A stretch of 64,000 nucleotides of DNA from an uncultured Christensenellaceae bacterium (GCA_910588425.1 CAJUPM010000003.1:91219-155218), one strand, 5' to 3'. Positions 47,197-56,229 are shown, numbered from the stretch's first letter. The notes: generated from the letters alone by a model not told the origin. Numbers and translations are program-made.

Positions 47197-48507
47197 ATGA
47201 GCGCAATCAAAGTAAGCAATGTCAAAAAACAGTTCCGGGTGTATCTGGATAAAGGTTCCAGCCTCAAGGAGCGGTTTTTATCCTTCAAGAGAAATAAATA
47301 TGAGGTGCGCACGGTATTAAACGGTGTGAGCTTTGAAGTGGGCCGGGGCGAGGCTGTGGGCCTCATCGGCCATAACGGCTGCGGCAAGAGCACGCTCTTA
47401 AAACTGCTGACGCGCATCATGTATCCCAACGAGGGCAATATCGAGATGAACGGCCGGGTTTCCAGTCTCATCGAGCTGGGCGCCGGGTTCCACCCGGATA
47501 TGAGCGGCCGGGAAAACATCTATATTAACGCCGCGATTTTCGGCCTGACCAAAAGAGAAATCGATGCCCGGCTGGAAGACATCATCGCTTTTTCCGAGCT
47601 GGAAGAGTTCATCGATAACCCGGTGCGGACGTATTCTTCGGGTATGTATATGCGCTTGGCCTTCTCCGTCGCCATCAACGTGGATGCGGATATTCTGCTC
47701 ATCGATGAAATTCTGGCCGTGGGCGACGCCAACTTCCAGATGAAATGCTTCAACCGGCTGCGGGAGATCAAGCAGCAGGGCGTCACCATCGTGCTGGTTT
47801 CCCACGCGCTCTCGCAGATCGAGCAGATCTGCGACCGCACCATCTGGATTCAGGACGGCCTAATCCGCATGGACGGCAAGCCCCGGGATGTGCATATGGC
47901 ATATTCGGATTTCATGGGCGAAAAGCGCCAGGTGGCCGCCCTAAAGGAGCAGGAGCGCAAGAAAAAAGAGGAAGAGCGCAAACGAAGGGAAGAGGAAAAA
48001 AAGCGCAAGGAAGAAGAGAAGCGCAAAGAGGCCGAGAGAAACCCGGGGCTGGGGCTGCCGGGCAAGGTCAAGCGCTGGGGCAACGGCCTGGCCAAGATCG
48101 GGGACGTGTGCATGAAAAATGCCGCGGGAGAGGAGCGCATCGTCTTTACCACGGGTGAGCCCGTTACCATCGAGATGCACTATCAGGTGCAGCAGCCTGT
48201 GGAGGATGCGGTGTTCGGGTTCGGCATTTTCCGGGTAGACGGCGTGCAGTGCTATGGCTCCAACACCCGCATCGATCACTATGAGCCGTTTGGCCTGGAA
48301 AAGGACGGCGTTCTGCGCATTCCGCTGGAAAGCCTGAATCTGATTCCCGGCGCGTATATGCTGGATGTTACGATAGAACAGAATGTGGAAGTTCCGGTGG
48401 ATTACTACCGGGATGCTGTGCGCTTTGAAATGCGCTCCCCCTATTCGGATGTCGGGGTGAGCCGTTTGCAGCATACTTTTGTTTGGGAGGAAAAGGGAAA
48501 TGAATGA
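47197..48507 (+). CDS. Polysaccharide ABC exporter ATPase with C-terminal glycan-binding domain (Wzt type)
   Basis: A 436-residue ATPase. Residues 1-240 form the nucleotide-binding domain: Walker A GHNGCGKSTLLK near 61, signature YSSGMYMRLAFS near 147 and Walker B ILLIDEILAVGD near 167. Residues about 250-285 are a strikingly charged Lys/Glu/Arg helix. The last 140 residues are a Wzt_C beta-sandwich that in O-antigen systems recognises the modified non-reducing end. That domain implies that this exporter waits for a chain-end signal. It starts 12 bases after the permease gene. Confidence 0.93.
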   Translation: MSAIKVSNVKKQFRVYLDKGSSLKERFLSFKRNKYEVRTVLNGVSFEVGRGEAVGLIGHNGCGKSTLLKLLTRIMYPNEGNIEMNGRVSSLIELGAGFHPDMSGRENIYINAAIFGLTKREIDARLEDIIAFSELEEFIDNPVRTYSSGMYMRLAFSVAINVDADILLIDEILAVGDANFQMKCFNRLREIKQQGVTIVLVSHALSQIEQICDRTIWIQDGLIRMDGKPRDVHMAYSDFMGEKRQVAALKEQERKKKEEERKRREEEKKRKEEEKRKEAERNPGLGLPGKVKRWGNGLAKIGDVCMKNAAGEERIVFTTGEPVTIEMHYQVQQPVEDAVFGFGIFRVDGVQCYGSNTRIDHYEPFGLEKDGVLRIPLESLNLIPGAYMLDVTIEQNVEVPVDYYRDAVRFEMRSPYSDVGVSRLQHTFVWEEKGNE

Positions 48508-48904
48508 GCAGGTCAATATCGAGCAGATTATGGAGGAAATCCGCCAGGAGATCCGCGAAAAAGGCATTTCGCTGGATATCCCGGAATTTGCAGGCGCCTC
48601 GGAAAAACCGGTGGCAGAGATTGCGCCGTTTGATCGAAACGAGTTCGATAGGGGCGTTCTCGCCGTGCAGCGCAATGCGCAGCTGGAATGCTATGCGCCG
48701 ATCCTGGGCAACCCCATCATCAAATTCATCAAGCGCTTTGTGCGCAAGATGGTCAACTTCATCATTGCGCCGATTGTAGAAGATCAAAACGCGTTCAATG
48801 CTGCGGCCGCAGAGACGATTTCCTCTCTGCAAAGCTATATCAACGAGCTGGAAAAGCGGGTTGGCGAGCTGGAAGCATCCGCAGTTAAAGGAGAGCGCAA
48901 ATGA
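48500..48904 (+). CDS. Uncharacterised coiled-coil protein of the polysaccharide cluster
   Basis: A 134-residue protein of unknown function. Residues 1-30 are a charged helix (QIMEEIRQEIREKGI), and 70-100 carry a basic amphipathic stretch (KFIKRFVRKMVNFIIAP) that could bind the membrane surface. The C-terminus (108-130) is a short coiled coil. It overlaps the Wzt-like gene by eight bases and the next glycosyltransferase by four, so it is coupled to both. It resembles helical segments that precede transferase domains in other Firmicute polysaccharide clusters; it may be an adaptor that holds the glycosyltransferases at the exporter. Confidence 0.72.
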   Translation: MNEQVNIEQIMEEIRQEIREKGISLDIPEFAGASEKPVAEIAPFDRNEFDRGVLAVQRNAQLECYAPILGNPIIKFIKRFVRKMVNFIIAPIVEDQNAFNAAAAETISSLQSYINELEKRVGELEASAVKGERK

Positions 48905-49980
48905 AAATCATCCAAATGCTGCCGTCGCTGGCCTTTGGAGATGCCGTGAGCAACGATGCGCTGGCGATTCGGGAAGTTCTCTCCCGAATGGGCTATGAGA
49001 CGCGCATCTATGCAGAAAATATTCAGTATAAACTGCAAGGGCAGGCGCGGGCATATCGGAGAATGGAGCGCACGCGCAAAAGCGATGTCGTTCTCTATCA
49101 TCATTCCATTGGGGCAGACATGGCTTTTGATTTTGAAAAACTGTCCTGCCGCAAAGTGATGATCTATCATAATATTACGCCTCCCGAATTTTTCGATGGA
49201 TATGACAACCGCTCTAAGCGGCTCATGGTCTATGGCCAGGCGACGACCAAATGCCTGGCGGATAAAGTCGATTACTGCCTGGCGGATTCTGAGTACAATA
49301 AGCAGGAACTGCGCGCCATGGGCTATACCTGCCCGATTGACGTCCGCCCGGTTTTCATCCCGCTGCTGGATTATGAGAAAAAGCCCAGCAAGAAGATTTT
49401 GGATCGCTATGCGGACGACGGCTATACCAACATCCTGTTCGTAGGCCGCATTTCCCCCAATAAAAAGCAGGAGGATATCATCCGCGCTTTTTATTACTAT
49501 AAAAGAAATATCAATCGCAAATCCCGCCTGATTTTGGTGGGCAATAGCGCGGGCATGGAGAAATACTCCTATAAACTCAAAAACTATGTGGACGAGCTCA
49601 AACTGGCGGATGTCGTCTTTACAGGCTCGATTCCTTTCGATGAAATTCTGGCCTATTACCACCTGGCGGATCTCTTCCTCTGCATGAGCGAGCATGAAGG
49701 TTTTTGCGTGCCGCTGGTGGAGGCGATGTATTTTGATGTCCCGATTCTGGCCTATGAGAGCTCGGCAATTCCCTATACCCTGGGCGATGCCGGCGTTCTT
49801 TTAGGGGAGAAGGATCCTGTTTTGGCCGGAGAAATGATGCATCGCATCCTGTCGGACGAAGCGCTGCGCCAGCAGATTCTGCAAAAGCAGAGAGCGCGGC
49901 TAAAAGATTTCTCCTTTGAAGCGGTTCAGGCGCTGTTTGAAGGGCAGATCGGCGCTTTTTTGGAGGAGACGGGGCGATGA
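48901..49980 (+). CDS. Family GT4 glycosyltransferase (tandem copy A)
   Basis: A 359-residue GT-B transferase. The acceptor-domain opening is IIQMLPSLAFGDAVSND; the middle carries VMIYHNITPPEFF. The donor domain has TNILFVGRISPNKKQEDIIRA near residue 178 and the E-x7-E motif EHEGFCVPLVEAM near 263. It is highly similar along its whole length to the following gene, so the two are tandem duplicates. No membrane segments. Confidence 0.88.
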   Translation: MKIIQMLPSLAFGDAVSNDALAIREVLSRMGYETRIYAENIQYKLQGQARAYRRMERTRKSDVVLYHHSIGADMAFDFEKLSCRKVMIYHNITPPEFFDGYDNRSKRLMVYGQATTKCLADKVDYCLADSEYNKQELRAMGYTCPIDVRPVFIPLLDYEKKPSKKILDRYADDGYTNILFVGRISPNKKQEDIIRAFYYYKRNINRKSRLILVGNSAGMEKYSYKLKNYVDELKLADVVFTGSIPFDEILAYYHLADLFLCMSEHEGFCVPLVEAMYFDVPILAYESSAIPYTLGDAGVLLGEKDPVLAGEMMHRILSDEALRQQILQKQRARLKDFSFEAVQALFEGQIGAFLEETGR

Positions 49981-51053
49981 GAATTGTGCAGATGGTTTCC
50001 GCGCTTCATCCGGGAGATGCCGTAGGCAATGATACTCTGGCAATCGCCAAGGCGCTGCGGGAGCATGGCTATGAGACGGAAATCTATTTTGGGTCGGCGC
50101 ATGAAAAGATGCGTTCCGCTGGAAAGAGCCGGGAGCAGATGCGCCTGACAGAGCAGGATGTGCTGCTCTATCACCATGCGACGGGTGACGACATCTGCTA
50201 TCAGATGCAGGATTTTCCCTGCCGCAAGGTGCTGGTCTATCATAATATCACGCCGCCCGAGTTTTTCGAGGGCTTCTCCAAAGAGACTCAGCGGGGGACG
50301 CGGGCCGGTATCCGATGCACGCAGTATCTCGCGGACAAGATGGATTACTGCCTGGCGGATTCGGAATATAACAAGCAGGATTTGCTGCGCATGGGCTATA
50401 CCTGCCCGATTGACGTCCGCCCCATCCTCATTCCCTTCTCGGATTACGAGCAGGAGCCGGATGCGGCGACGCTGAGGCAATACCGCGATGGGGTGACGAA
50501 CATCCTCTTCGTGGGCAGGATTGCCCCCAATAAGAAGTTCGAAGATGTGATTCGGGCCTTCTGCTACTATAAAACCCAGAAGAACCCCAACTCCCGCCTG
50601 ATTTTGGTGGGCTCCTGCGGCGGCATGGAAAACTATCAGCAGGCGCTGGAGGAATATGCCGCAAAGCTGGGCATTCGGGAGAGCGTCGTCTTCAGCGGGC
50701 ATGTGAGTTTTGGGCAGATTCTGGCTTTCTATCGCGCGGCGGATCTCTTCCTCTGCATGAGCGAGCACGAGGGTTTCTGCGTGCCGCTGGTGGAGGCGAT
50801 GTTCTTTGGCGTGCCCATCGTGGCCTATGCCAGCACGGCTATCCCTTCGACGCTGGGCGGCAGCGGCGCTTTGGCCAAAGAGAAGGACCCGGTTTTTGTC
50901 GGGGAGCTGATGCACCGCATCTTATCCGACGAGCAGCTCAAAGCGCAGCTGATCGCGGGCCAGAAAGAACGGTTGAAAGATTTTTCCTATGAGAAAATCA
51001 GCGCGCAGCTGATCGCATACCTGCAAACCTTTCTTGGGAGGGAAACAAGATGA
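49977..51053 (+). CDS. Family GT4 glycosyltransferase (tandem copy B)
   Basis: A 358-residue paralogue of copy A with the same landmarks: VLVYHNITPPEFF, TCPIDVRPILIP, TNILFVGRIAPNKKFEDVIRA and EHEGFCVPLVEAM. The ATG overlaps the end of copy A by four bases. Differences concentrate in the first 80 residues of the acceptor domain, so the two copies may add the same donor sugar to different acceptors. Confidence 0.88.
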   Translation: MRIVQMVSALHPGDAVGNDTLAIAKALREHGYETEIYFGSAHEKMRSAGKSREQMRLTEQDVLLYHHATGDDICYQMQDFPCRKVLVYHNITPPEFFEGFSKETQRGTRAGIRCTQYLADKMDYCLADSEYNKQDLLRMGYTCPIDVRPILIPFSDYEQEPDAATLRQYRDGVTNILFVGRIAPNKKFEDVIRAFCYYKTQKNPNSRLILVGSCGGMENYQQALEEYAAKLGIRESVVFSGHVSFGQILAFYRAADLFLCMSEHEGFCVPLVEAMFFGVPIVAYASTAIPSTLGGSGALAKEKDPVFVGELMHRILSDEQLKAQLIAGQKERLKDFSYEKISAQLIAYLQTFLGRETR

Positions 51054-52255
51054 AGAAAATTGCCTTTGTTTGCCAGCGCTATGGGCTGGAAGTCAACGGC
51101 GGGGCAGAACTGCTTTGCCGCCAGCTGGCCGAGCGGCTGAACCGATACTACGATGTCGAAGTGATCACCACCTGCGCTGTGGATTATGTGACCTGGAAAA
51201 ACGAGTATGAACCAGGCGAGGAGTATATCAACGATGTTCTGGTGCGCCGCTTCACCTCGGATTTTGAGCGGGATGTCAGGATGTTTGGCGCGCTGAGCTG
51301 TATCTTTGCGGATAAAATGCACTCCTCCAAACAGGAAGATGAATGGCTGCGGGCGCAGGGTCCGGTGAGCGAGGGCCTGCTCCAGTTCATCAGAAATAAC
51401 TATCAGCAGTATCAGGCCGTCCTTTTCATGACCTATCTTTACTACCCGACGGCCGTGGGCATCTTGATGGATATTCCGAACAAAATTCTGATCCCCACCG
51501 CCCATGATGAGCCGCCCGTCCATCTGCGCTATTATAAAAAAGTATTCAAAGCACCCAAGGGAATCATCTATCAGACGACGGAGGAACAGGAGTTTGTCCA
51601 GAAAAAATTCGATAATGCGGATATTCCGTCTGTCATCTGCGGCGCGGGCGTAGATGCGCCCAGCCCGGAGGAGCTGCCCTCTGTTCGGGAGCGCTTTGGA
51701 ATTGGGGAAGAGTATATCACCTATGTCGGCCGCATCGATGAATCCAAGGGCTGCAAGGAATTGTTCCGCTATTTTAGGGAATATAAGCGCCGCCACCCCG
51801 GCGAGCTCAAGCTGATTCTGGCTGGCAAAGCGGCGCTGGAGATCCCAAAAGATCCGGATATTATCAGCCTCGGGTTCATTTCGGAAGAGGAGAAGTTTGC
51901 CCTGATGCGGGATGCCAAGTGCCTGGTGCTGGCCTCCGAATTTGAGAGCCTCTCGCTGGTCGTCCTGGAGAGCATGATCATGGGGCGGCCCGTGCTGGTT
52001 AACGGCAAATGCAAGGTACTGCGGGGGCACTGCACCAAGAGCAACGCCGGGCTGTATTTTGAAAATTATGCGGAATTCGAGGGCGCGCTTTCCTATCTGC
52101 TCTCGCATCCGGAGCAGTATGAGCAGATGCGGGAAAACGGCAAGAGATATGTCCAGGAGAATTACGACTGGGATGTCATTTTGGATAAGATTCATGGGCT
52201 GATCGAAAGCATGGAGCCGGTCTGCAAAGAAGACGGCGAAGAGCAGGAATCCTAG
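51050..52255 (+). CDS. Family GT4 glycosyltransferase
   Basis: A 401-residue GT-B transferase distinct from the tandem pair. It has the N-terminal FVCQRYGLEVNGGAELLCRQLAE, the central ILIPTAHDEPP near residue 146, the donor domain YITYVGRIDESKGCKELF near 222, and E-x7-E in EFESLSLVVLESMIMG near 300. It overlaps the previous gene by four bases and precedes galE by 21 bases. Confidence 0.87.
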   Translation: MKKIAFVCQRYGLEVNGGAELLCRQLAERLNRYYDVEVITTCAVDYVTWKNEYEPGEEYINDVLVRRFTSDFERDVRMFGALSCIFADKMHSSKQEDEWLRAQGPVSEGLLQFIRNNYQQYQAVLFMTYLYYPTAVGILMDIPNKILIPTAHDEPPVHLRYYKKVFKAPKGIIYQTTEEQEFVQKKFDNADIPSVICGAGVDAPSPEELPSVRERFGIGEEYITYVGRIDESKGCKELFRYFREYKRRHPGELKLILAGKAALEIPKDPDIISLGFISEEEKFALMRDAKCLVLASEFESLSLVVLESMIMGRPVLVNGKCKVLRGHCTKSNAGLYFENYAEFEGALSYLLSHPEQYEQMRENGKRYVQENYDWDVILDKIHGLIESMEPVCKEDGEEQES

Positions 52256-52276
52256 CCAGGCCGGGAGAGGAGAGAA

Positions 52277-53284
52277 ATGAGCATTTTAGTAACAGGAGGG
52301 GCGGGCTATCTCGGCGCGCATACCTGTGTCAAACTGCTGGAGGCGGGCAGGGAAGTCGTCATCGTGGACAACCTGGTCAATTCCAAGGCCAATGTTTTGG
52401 ACAGCCTGGAGCAGATCACGGCAAAGCGCCCGCTGTTCTATTACGGCGACCTCCGGGACGGCGCTCTGCTGGAGCAGATTTTCCAAAAGCACGAGATAGA
52501 CGCCGTCATCCATTTCGCCGGGCTCAAGGCCGTGGGCGAATCCGTGCAAAAGCCGCTGGAATATTACGATAACAACCTGGGCGGCACGTTGGCGCTGTTG
52601 GAGTGCATGAAAAAGCATGGCTGCAAGCGCATTGTGTTCAGCTCTTCGGCCACGGTTTACGGCATGTATAACGCCGTCCCCTTCCGGGAAGATATGCCGA
52701 CCTCGGCGACCAACCCCTATGGGCAGACCAAAGTGATGATCGAGCAGATGCTGCGGGATCTCTTTGCAGCGGATGCAGGCTGGGGCATCAGCATCCTGCG
52801 GTATTTCAACCCGCTGGGCGCGCACGAGAGCGGCCTGATTGGGGAGGACCCCAACGGCGTTCCCAATAACCTGCTGCCCTATGTGGTGGGCGTGGCGGCG
52901 GGCCAATACCCCTGCCTGAATATCTTTGGGGACGATTACGATACGCCGGACGGCACGGGCGTGCGCGACTATATCCACGCGGACGATCTGGCGGCGGGGC
53001 ACATCCTGGCGCTGGAAGCGCTGGAGCAGGGGCCGCGGCTGGATATCGTCAACCTGGGAACGGGAAAGGGCTATAGCGTCAAAGAAGTGGCGGAAGCCTT
53101 TGAGCGGGCAACGGGCGTCCATATCCCCTGCAAGATTCAGCCCCGCAGGCCGGGCGATATCGCCACCTGCTATGCGGATGTTGCCCACGCCAGGGAATAC
53201 CTCGGCTTTGAAGCGAAAAAAGATTTGGAGCAGATGTGCGCAAGCGCCTGGGCGTTTGCAAAGCGCAGGCTCATGCAAAAATAG
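52277..53284 (+). CDS. galE: UDP-glucose 4-epimerase GalE
   Basis: A 335-residue short-chain dehydrogenase/reductase family epimerase interconverting UDP-glucose and UDP-galactose. The NAD motif is VTGGAGYLGAHTCVKLLE (5-22), catalytic Ser is in FSSSATVYG near 122, and Tyr/Lys are in NPYGQTKVMIE near 148. RYFNPLGAHESG and GVRDYIHADDLAAGH also match GalE. Last gene of the polysaccharide operon; it suggests galactose in the glycan. Confidence 0.95.
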   Translation: MSILVTGGAGYLGAHTCVKLLEAGREVVIVDNLVNSKANVLDSLEQITAKRPLFYYGDLRDGALLEQIFQKHEIDAVIHFAGLKAVGESVQKPLEYYDNNLGGTLALLECMKKHGCKRIVFSSSATVYGMYNAVPFREDMPTSATNPYGQTKVMIEQMLRDLFAADAGWGISILRYFNPLGAHESGLIGEDPNGVPNNLLPYVVGVAAGQYPCLNIFGDDYDTPDGTGVRDYIHADDLAAGHILALEALEQGPRLDIVNLGTGKGYSVKEVAEAFERATGVHIPCKIQPRRPGDIATCYADVAHAREYLGFEAKKDLEQMCASAWAFAKRRLMQK

Positions 53285-53291
53285 CGCAGAA

Positions 53292-53317
53292 GGCGGGCCA
53301 GATAGCCCGCCTTTTTG
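53292..53317 (+). terminator. Terminator of the polysaccharide operon
   Basis: A 7-bp GC stem (53292-53298 with 53305-53311) followed by T5, eight bases after galE. Confidence 0.9.
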
Positions 53318-53324
53318 GTGCCGC

Positions 53325-53353
53325 TTGGGAAAAAGGGAAATGCACTGTATAAT
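53325..53353 (+). promoter_or_regulatory. Promoter of the superoxide dismutase gene
   Basis: TTGGGA (53325-53330), 17 bases, TATAAT (53348-53353). Confidence 0.75.
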
Positions 53354-53400
53354 TTTGGCTTCCGGGAAGTAAGATAATAACAATCAAAAAGGAGGCTATC

Positions 53401-54036
53401 ATGAATCAGAAATATCCCTTTGAAAACCCGCCGCTCCCATATGGCTACCGGGAGCTGGAACCGTTTATCGATGAACAGACGCTGCACTTCCACCACGATA
53501 AGCATTTGCAGACCTATGTAGATAACCTGAATACCGCTTTGGAGCAGGATGCATCGCTGCAAAGCTGGACGCTGCAGCAGCTCATCACCGGAGGGGAGCA
53601 GATCCCCGAATCCCTGCGCACCCCCATCAAAAACAACGCAGGCGGGGTCTATAACCATATTTTCTATTTCGACGGCATGGCGCCGCATCACCATCTGCGC
53701 CCGGAAGGGGAGCTGAAGCAGGCGCTGAACCGGGCGTTCGGCGGCTACGATGAGTTCTGGAAGCAGATGAAGGCGGCGGCGCTGGGCGTCTTTGGCTCGG
53801 GCTACGCATGGCTTTGCCTGAACCCAGAGGGCGAGCTGGTCATTTTAAAAACGGCCAACCAGGAAACGCCGCTCACCCATGGGCTTTGCCCCATCCTGAC
53901 GGTGGACGTCTGGGAACACGCCTACTACCTCAAAAACCAGAACCGCAGAGGGGAATACCTCAATGCCTGGGCGCAGGTCATCGATTGGGAAAAAGCTGAG
54001 CAGAAGTATCTGGAGTGCACTTGGGCTCAGAAATAG
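53401..54036 (+). CDS. Fe/Mn superoxide dismutase
   Basis: A 211-residue cytosolic enzyme converting superoxide to peroxide and oxygen. The metal ligands are visible: His in LHFHHDKHLQTYV near residue 29, His in NNAGGVYNHIFYF near 84, and Asp and His in LTVDVWEHAYYLKNQNRR near 171-175. Metal identity cannot be decided with certainty. AAAGGAGG precedes the ATG. Monocistronic with its own promoter and terminator. Confidence 0.93.
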   Translation: MNQKYPFENPPLPYGYRELEPFIDEQTLHFHHDKHLQTYVDNLNTALEQDASLQSWTLQQLITGGEQIPESLRTPIKNNAGGVYNHIFYFDGMAPHHHLRPEGELKQALNRAFGGYDEFWKQMKAAALGVFGSGYAWLCLNPEGELVILKTANQETPLTHGLCPILTVDVWEHAYYLKNQNRRGEYLNAWAQVIDWEKAEQKYLECTWAQK

Positions 54037-54062
54037 CAGAAGTGCGCCTGCCATAAGCAGAA

Positions 54063-54107
54063 AAAGGGCAGAGCAGACCGTCTCGGTTTGCCCTGCCCTT
54101 TGTTTTG
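54063..54107. terminator. Bidirectional terminator between superoxide dismutase and VOC genes
   Basis: A 13-bp stem with one A-C mismatch (54063-54075 with 54089-54101), T-rich after the hairpin on both strands. It serves the two convergent genes. Confidence 0.85.
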
Positions 54108-54118
54108 CCTAAAAATCT

Positions 54119-54583
54119 CTAGCTGTTTCGCAGCTTTTCCAAATCCTCTGTGGAGACATCCATGCGCCTCGAAACCTCCTCCATCGTCATGCCAGAGGCG
54201 AGAAAGCGCTCGACAACCATTTTCATCTCCTCGCCCACTTCGATAATGTGGCCGTCCAGGTCGTAGAACCGGACGACGCGCTGCCCCCAGCTGTGCTCCA
54301 TCACGTCTCCCAAATATTCGATGTTTGGGTATGCCTTCAGCTTGCTTAAAAAAGCGTCGAAATCCCGCTCCTCAAAGCACAGCTCCATATTATTGGGCCG
54401 ATGCGCAATGCGCTTTTTGGGCAGGCCGACCAGCCAGTCAAAATCCTGCTGAAGCGCCAATCCGCAGGTGAACGCGACGTTTTTCCCGTAATCCTGGAAA
54501 ACTTCCAACCCAAATAAATCTTCGTAAAATTTTCTTGCGGCGCCAATATCGGCTACCGAAAGAACCGCGCCAAAATATTTCAT
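54119..54583 (-). CDS. VOC-family (glyoxalase/bleomycin-resistance fold) protein
   Basis: A 154-residue protein with two beta-alpha-beta-beta-beta modules. SVADIGAARKFYEDLFGLEV (9-28) is the usual start. The metal-ligand Glu positions are represented in NNMELCFEE near 66 and HIIEVGEEM near 111. About 40 C-terminal residues form a helical extension (MTMEEVSRRMDVSTEDLEKL) resembling a helix-turn-helix. Third gene of the asparaginase-YdeI-VOC operon. The substrate is unknown. Confidence 0.83.
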   Translation of the reverse strand: MKYFGAVLSVADIGAARKFYEDLFGLEVFQDYGKNVAFTCGLALQQDFDWLVGLPKKRIAHRPNNMELCFEERDFDAFLSKLKAYPNIEYLGDVMEHSWGQRVVRFYDLDGHIIEVGEEMKMVVERFLASGMTMEEVSRRMDVSTEDLEKLRNS

Positions 54584-54604
54584 AGAAATCTCCTCCTGTT
54601 TTGC

Positions 54605-55165
54605 CTACATCGGCCTCAGATTTTGGTTCAGCCTGCTCACCATCCAGGCCAGGCGCTTTTCCCGCCCGGCGTCTGTCTTGGCGTCAAAATAGGCCCGGGC
54701 ATAGGTTTTCTTTACGGACAGAGGCATGGCGGCAAAGTTTGCGCAGGCGGGCTCGTGCCCTTCCAGAAGCGCAGAGACACAGGCGATTTGCTCCTCGGTC
54801 ATGGCCGCCGGCTTTGGCGCATCCCACCCGCCGTTTTTCTGGGCTTCCGCGATCTTCGCCCTGCCGAAATCTGTCATGAGTCCCCGCTCCTCCAGGCTCC
54901 CCGCCAGCGCTTTGTTTTTCTCCGACCACTTGCTCTTCTGCCTGCGCATGGAAAAGTATTTTCGGTATGCCTTATCGTCGATGCGCTGCATCTGCCCGTC
55001 GATCCAGCCAAAGCAGAGGGCCTCTTCCAGCGCCTCCGCGGCCTTGAGCGTTTTGGGCCCGCCGGCCTTGCCGAATAAGAGCCAGACGCCGGCGCTGGAC
55101 TGGCAATGCGCGGCAAGCCACGATCGAAATTCCTCTCGATTTGCAAATTCCAAAATATCGTCCAT
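54605..55165 (-). CDS. YdeI/OmpD-associated family protein
   Basis: A 186-residue cytosolic protein. The family pattern is clear: FANREEFRSWLAAHCQSSAGVWLLFGK at the start, EALEEALCFGWIDGQMQRID near residue 46 and YFSMRRQKSKWSEKNKALA near 70. C-terminal KKTYARAYFDAKTDAGREKR also fits the family. Biochemical function is unknown; relatives protect against some antimicrobial stress in enterobacteria. Middle gene of a three-gene operon, 12 bases after asparaginase. Confidence 0.86.
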   Translation of the reverse strand: MDDILEFANREEFRSWLAAHCQSSAGVWLLFGKAGGPKTLKAAEALEEALCFGWIDGQMQRIDDKAYRKYFSMRRQKSKWSEKNKALAGSLEERGLMTDFGRAKIAEAQKNGGWDAPKPAAMTEEQIACVSALLEGHEPACANFAAMPLSVKKTYARAYFDAKTDAGREKRLAWMVSRLNQNLRPM

Positions 55166-55177
55166 GATTGTGCTCCT

Positions 55178-56188
55178 CTAGCGTTCGGCATCTTCCGGGG
55201 CGAAGAGGTCGAAGGAAACCGGGGTATAGAAAAGCCGGGCGATGCAGTCTGGGTCTGCCGTCTGGCCGAGAATCCACATGAGCTTGGTCAGCACGGCCTC
55301 TGTCGTCATGTCGTAAGCCTCGATCATGTCATACGCCTCCTTGATGCGGTGGCCGACCTGATAGACGGCCATGTCGCTGCCCTCGGAAGGAACCTGCGTC
55401 GTCATGATAATCGTCTTGCCCGCCCGGGCGCCTTCCGCGATGACGGCGGGAAAATCGCAGTATTCGTTGTGCGGCACACCGCCCACCCCGTAGCTCTCGA
55501 TGATGACGCCGTCGTTTTGCGCCAGCAGCTGCGCCAGAAACTCCGGCCCCAGCCCGGGCGTCAGCTTGAGCAGCGCGACTTTGGGGTTGAGCGTCTGATA
55601 GATGCGCATCTCTCCCCGGGGCACTTGCGGGATATAGGTGATCACCCGGCCGTCCTGAATGATGGCAGGGCAGGGATAGTTGATGGAGGAGAAGGCGTTG
55701 TGGCTTTTGGTGCGGGTTTTGCGCGCCCGGGTGCCCAAAATCACCTTGCCGTCAAACACGATGTGCACGCCGGCGGCCTCTGGGCTGGCGGCATAGAGAA
55801 AGCTATCCGTCAGGTTGGTTTTCGCATCGGTGATTTCCAGATCGATGGGCTTCTGCGCCCCGGTGATGACGATGGGCTTGGGGCAGTTCTGGATGAGATA
55901 GGAAAGCGCGGCCGCCGTATAGGCCATGGTATCCGTGCCGTGGCAGATGACGAACCCGTCGTAGGCATGGAAATGCTCCGCAATGGCGGCGACGATTTTC
56001 AGCCAGTGCCCGGGCCAGATATTCGTGCTGTCCAGATTGAAAAGCTGCAGGGTGTCTACCGTGCAAAACTCCTGCACGCCGGGCACATACTGCAAAACCT
56101 CCTGGGAAGTCAGCAGCGGCTCCAGGCCGCCGCCCATTCGCCGGGAAGCGATAGTCCCGCCCGTGGCGATCATGAGAATTTTCTTCAT
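55178..56188 (-). CDS. L-asparaginase, type I (cytosolic)
   Basis: Hydrolyses asparagine to aspartate and ammonia. The 336-residue protein has the first catalytic Thr in LMIATGGTIASRR (residues 5-17) and the Thr-Asp pair in ICHGTDTMAYTAAAL near 80. Lys lies in ITGAQKPIDL near 155 of the active-site set. There is no signal peptide, so it is the AnsA-like cytosolic type. The promoter has an extended -10 (TGC-TATGAT at 56209-56217). Confidence 0.92.
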   Translation of the reverse strand: MKKILMIATGGTIASRRMGGGLEPLLTSQEVLQYVPGVQEFCTVDTLQLFNLDSTNIWPGHWLKIVAAIAEHFHAYDGFVICHGTDTMAYTAAALSYLIQNCPKPIVITGAQKPIDLEITDAKTNLTDSFLYAASPEAAGVHIVFDGKVILGTRARKTRTKSHNAFSSINYPCPAIIQDGRVITYIPQVPRGEMRIYQTLNPKVALLKLTPGLGPEFLAQLLAQNDGVIIESYGVGGVPHNEYCDFPAVIAEGARAGKTIIMTTQVPSEGSDMAVYQVGHRIKEAYDMIEAYDMTTEAVLTKLMWILGQTADPDCIARLFYTPVSFDLFAPEDAER

Positions 56189-56208
56189 CGTCTGCCTCCT
56201 TTTCCCTT

Positions 56209-56217
56209 ATCATAGCA
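56209..56217 (-). promoter_or_regulatory. Extended -10 promoter of the asparaginase operon
   Basis: TGC-TATGAT on the minus strand (TATGAT at 56209-56214). No good -35 is seen. The leader is short and contains AAAGGAGGC before the ATG. Confidence 0.6.
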
Positions 56218-56229
56218 AAAAGCGGGCAA

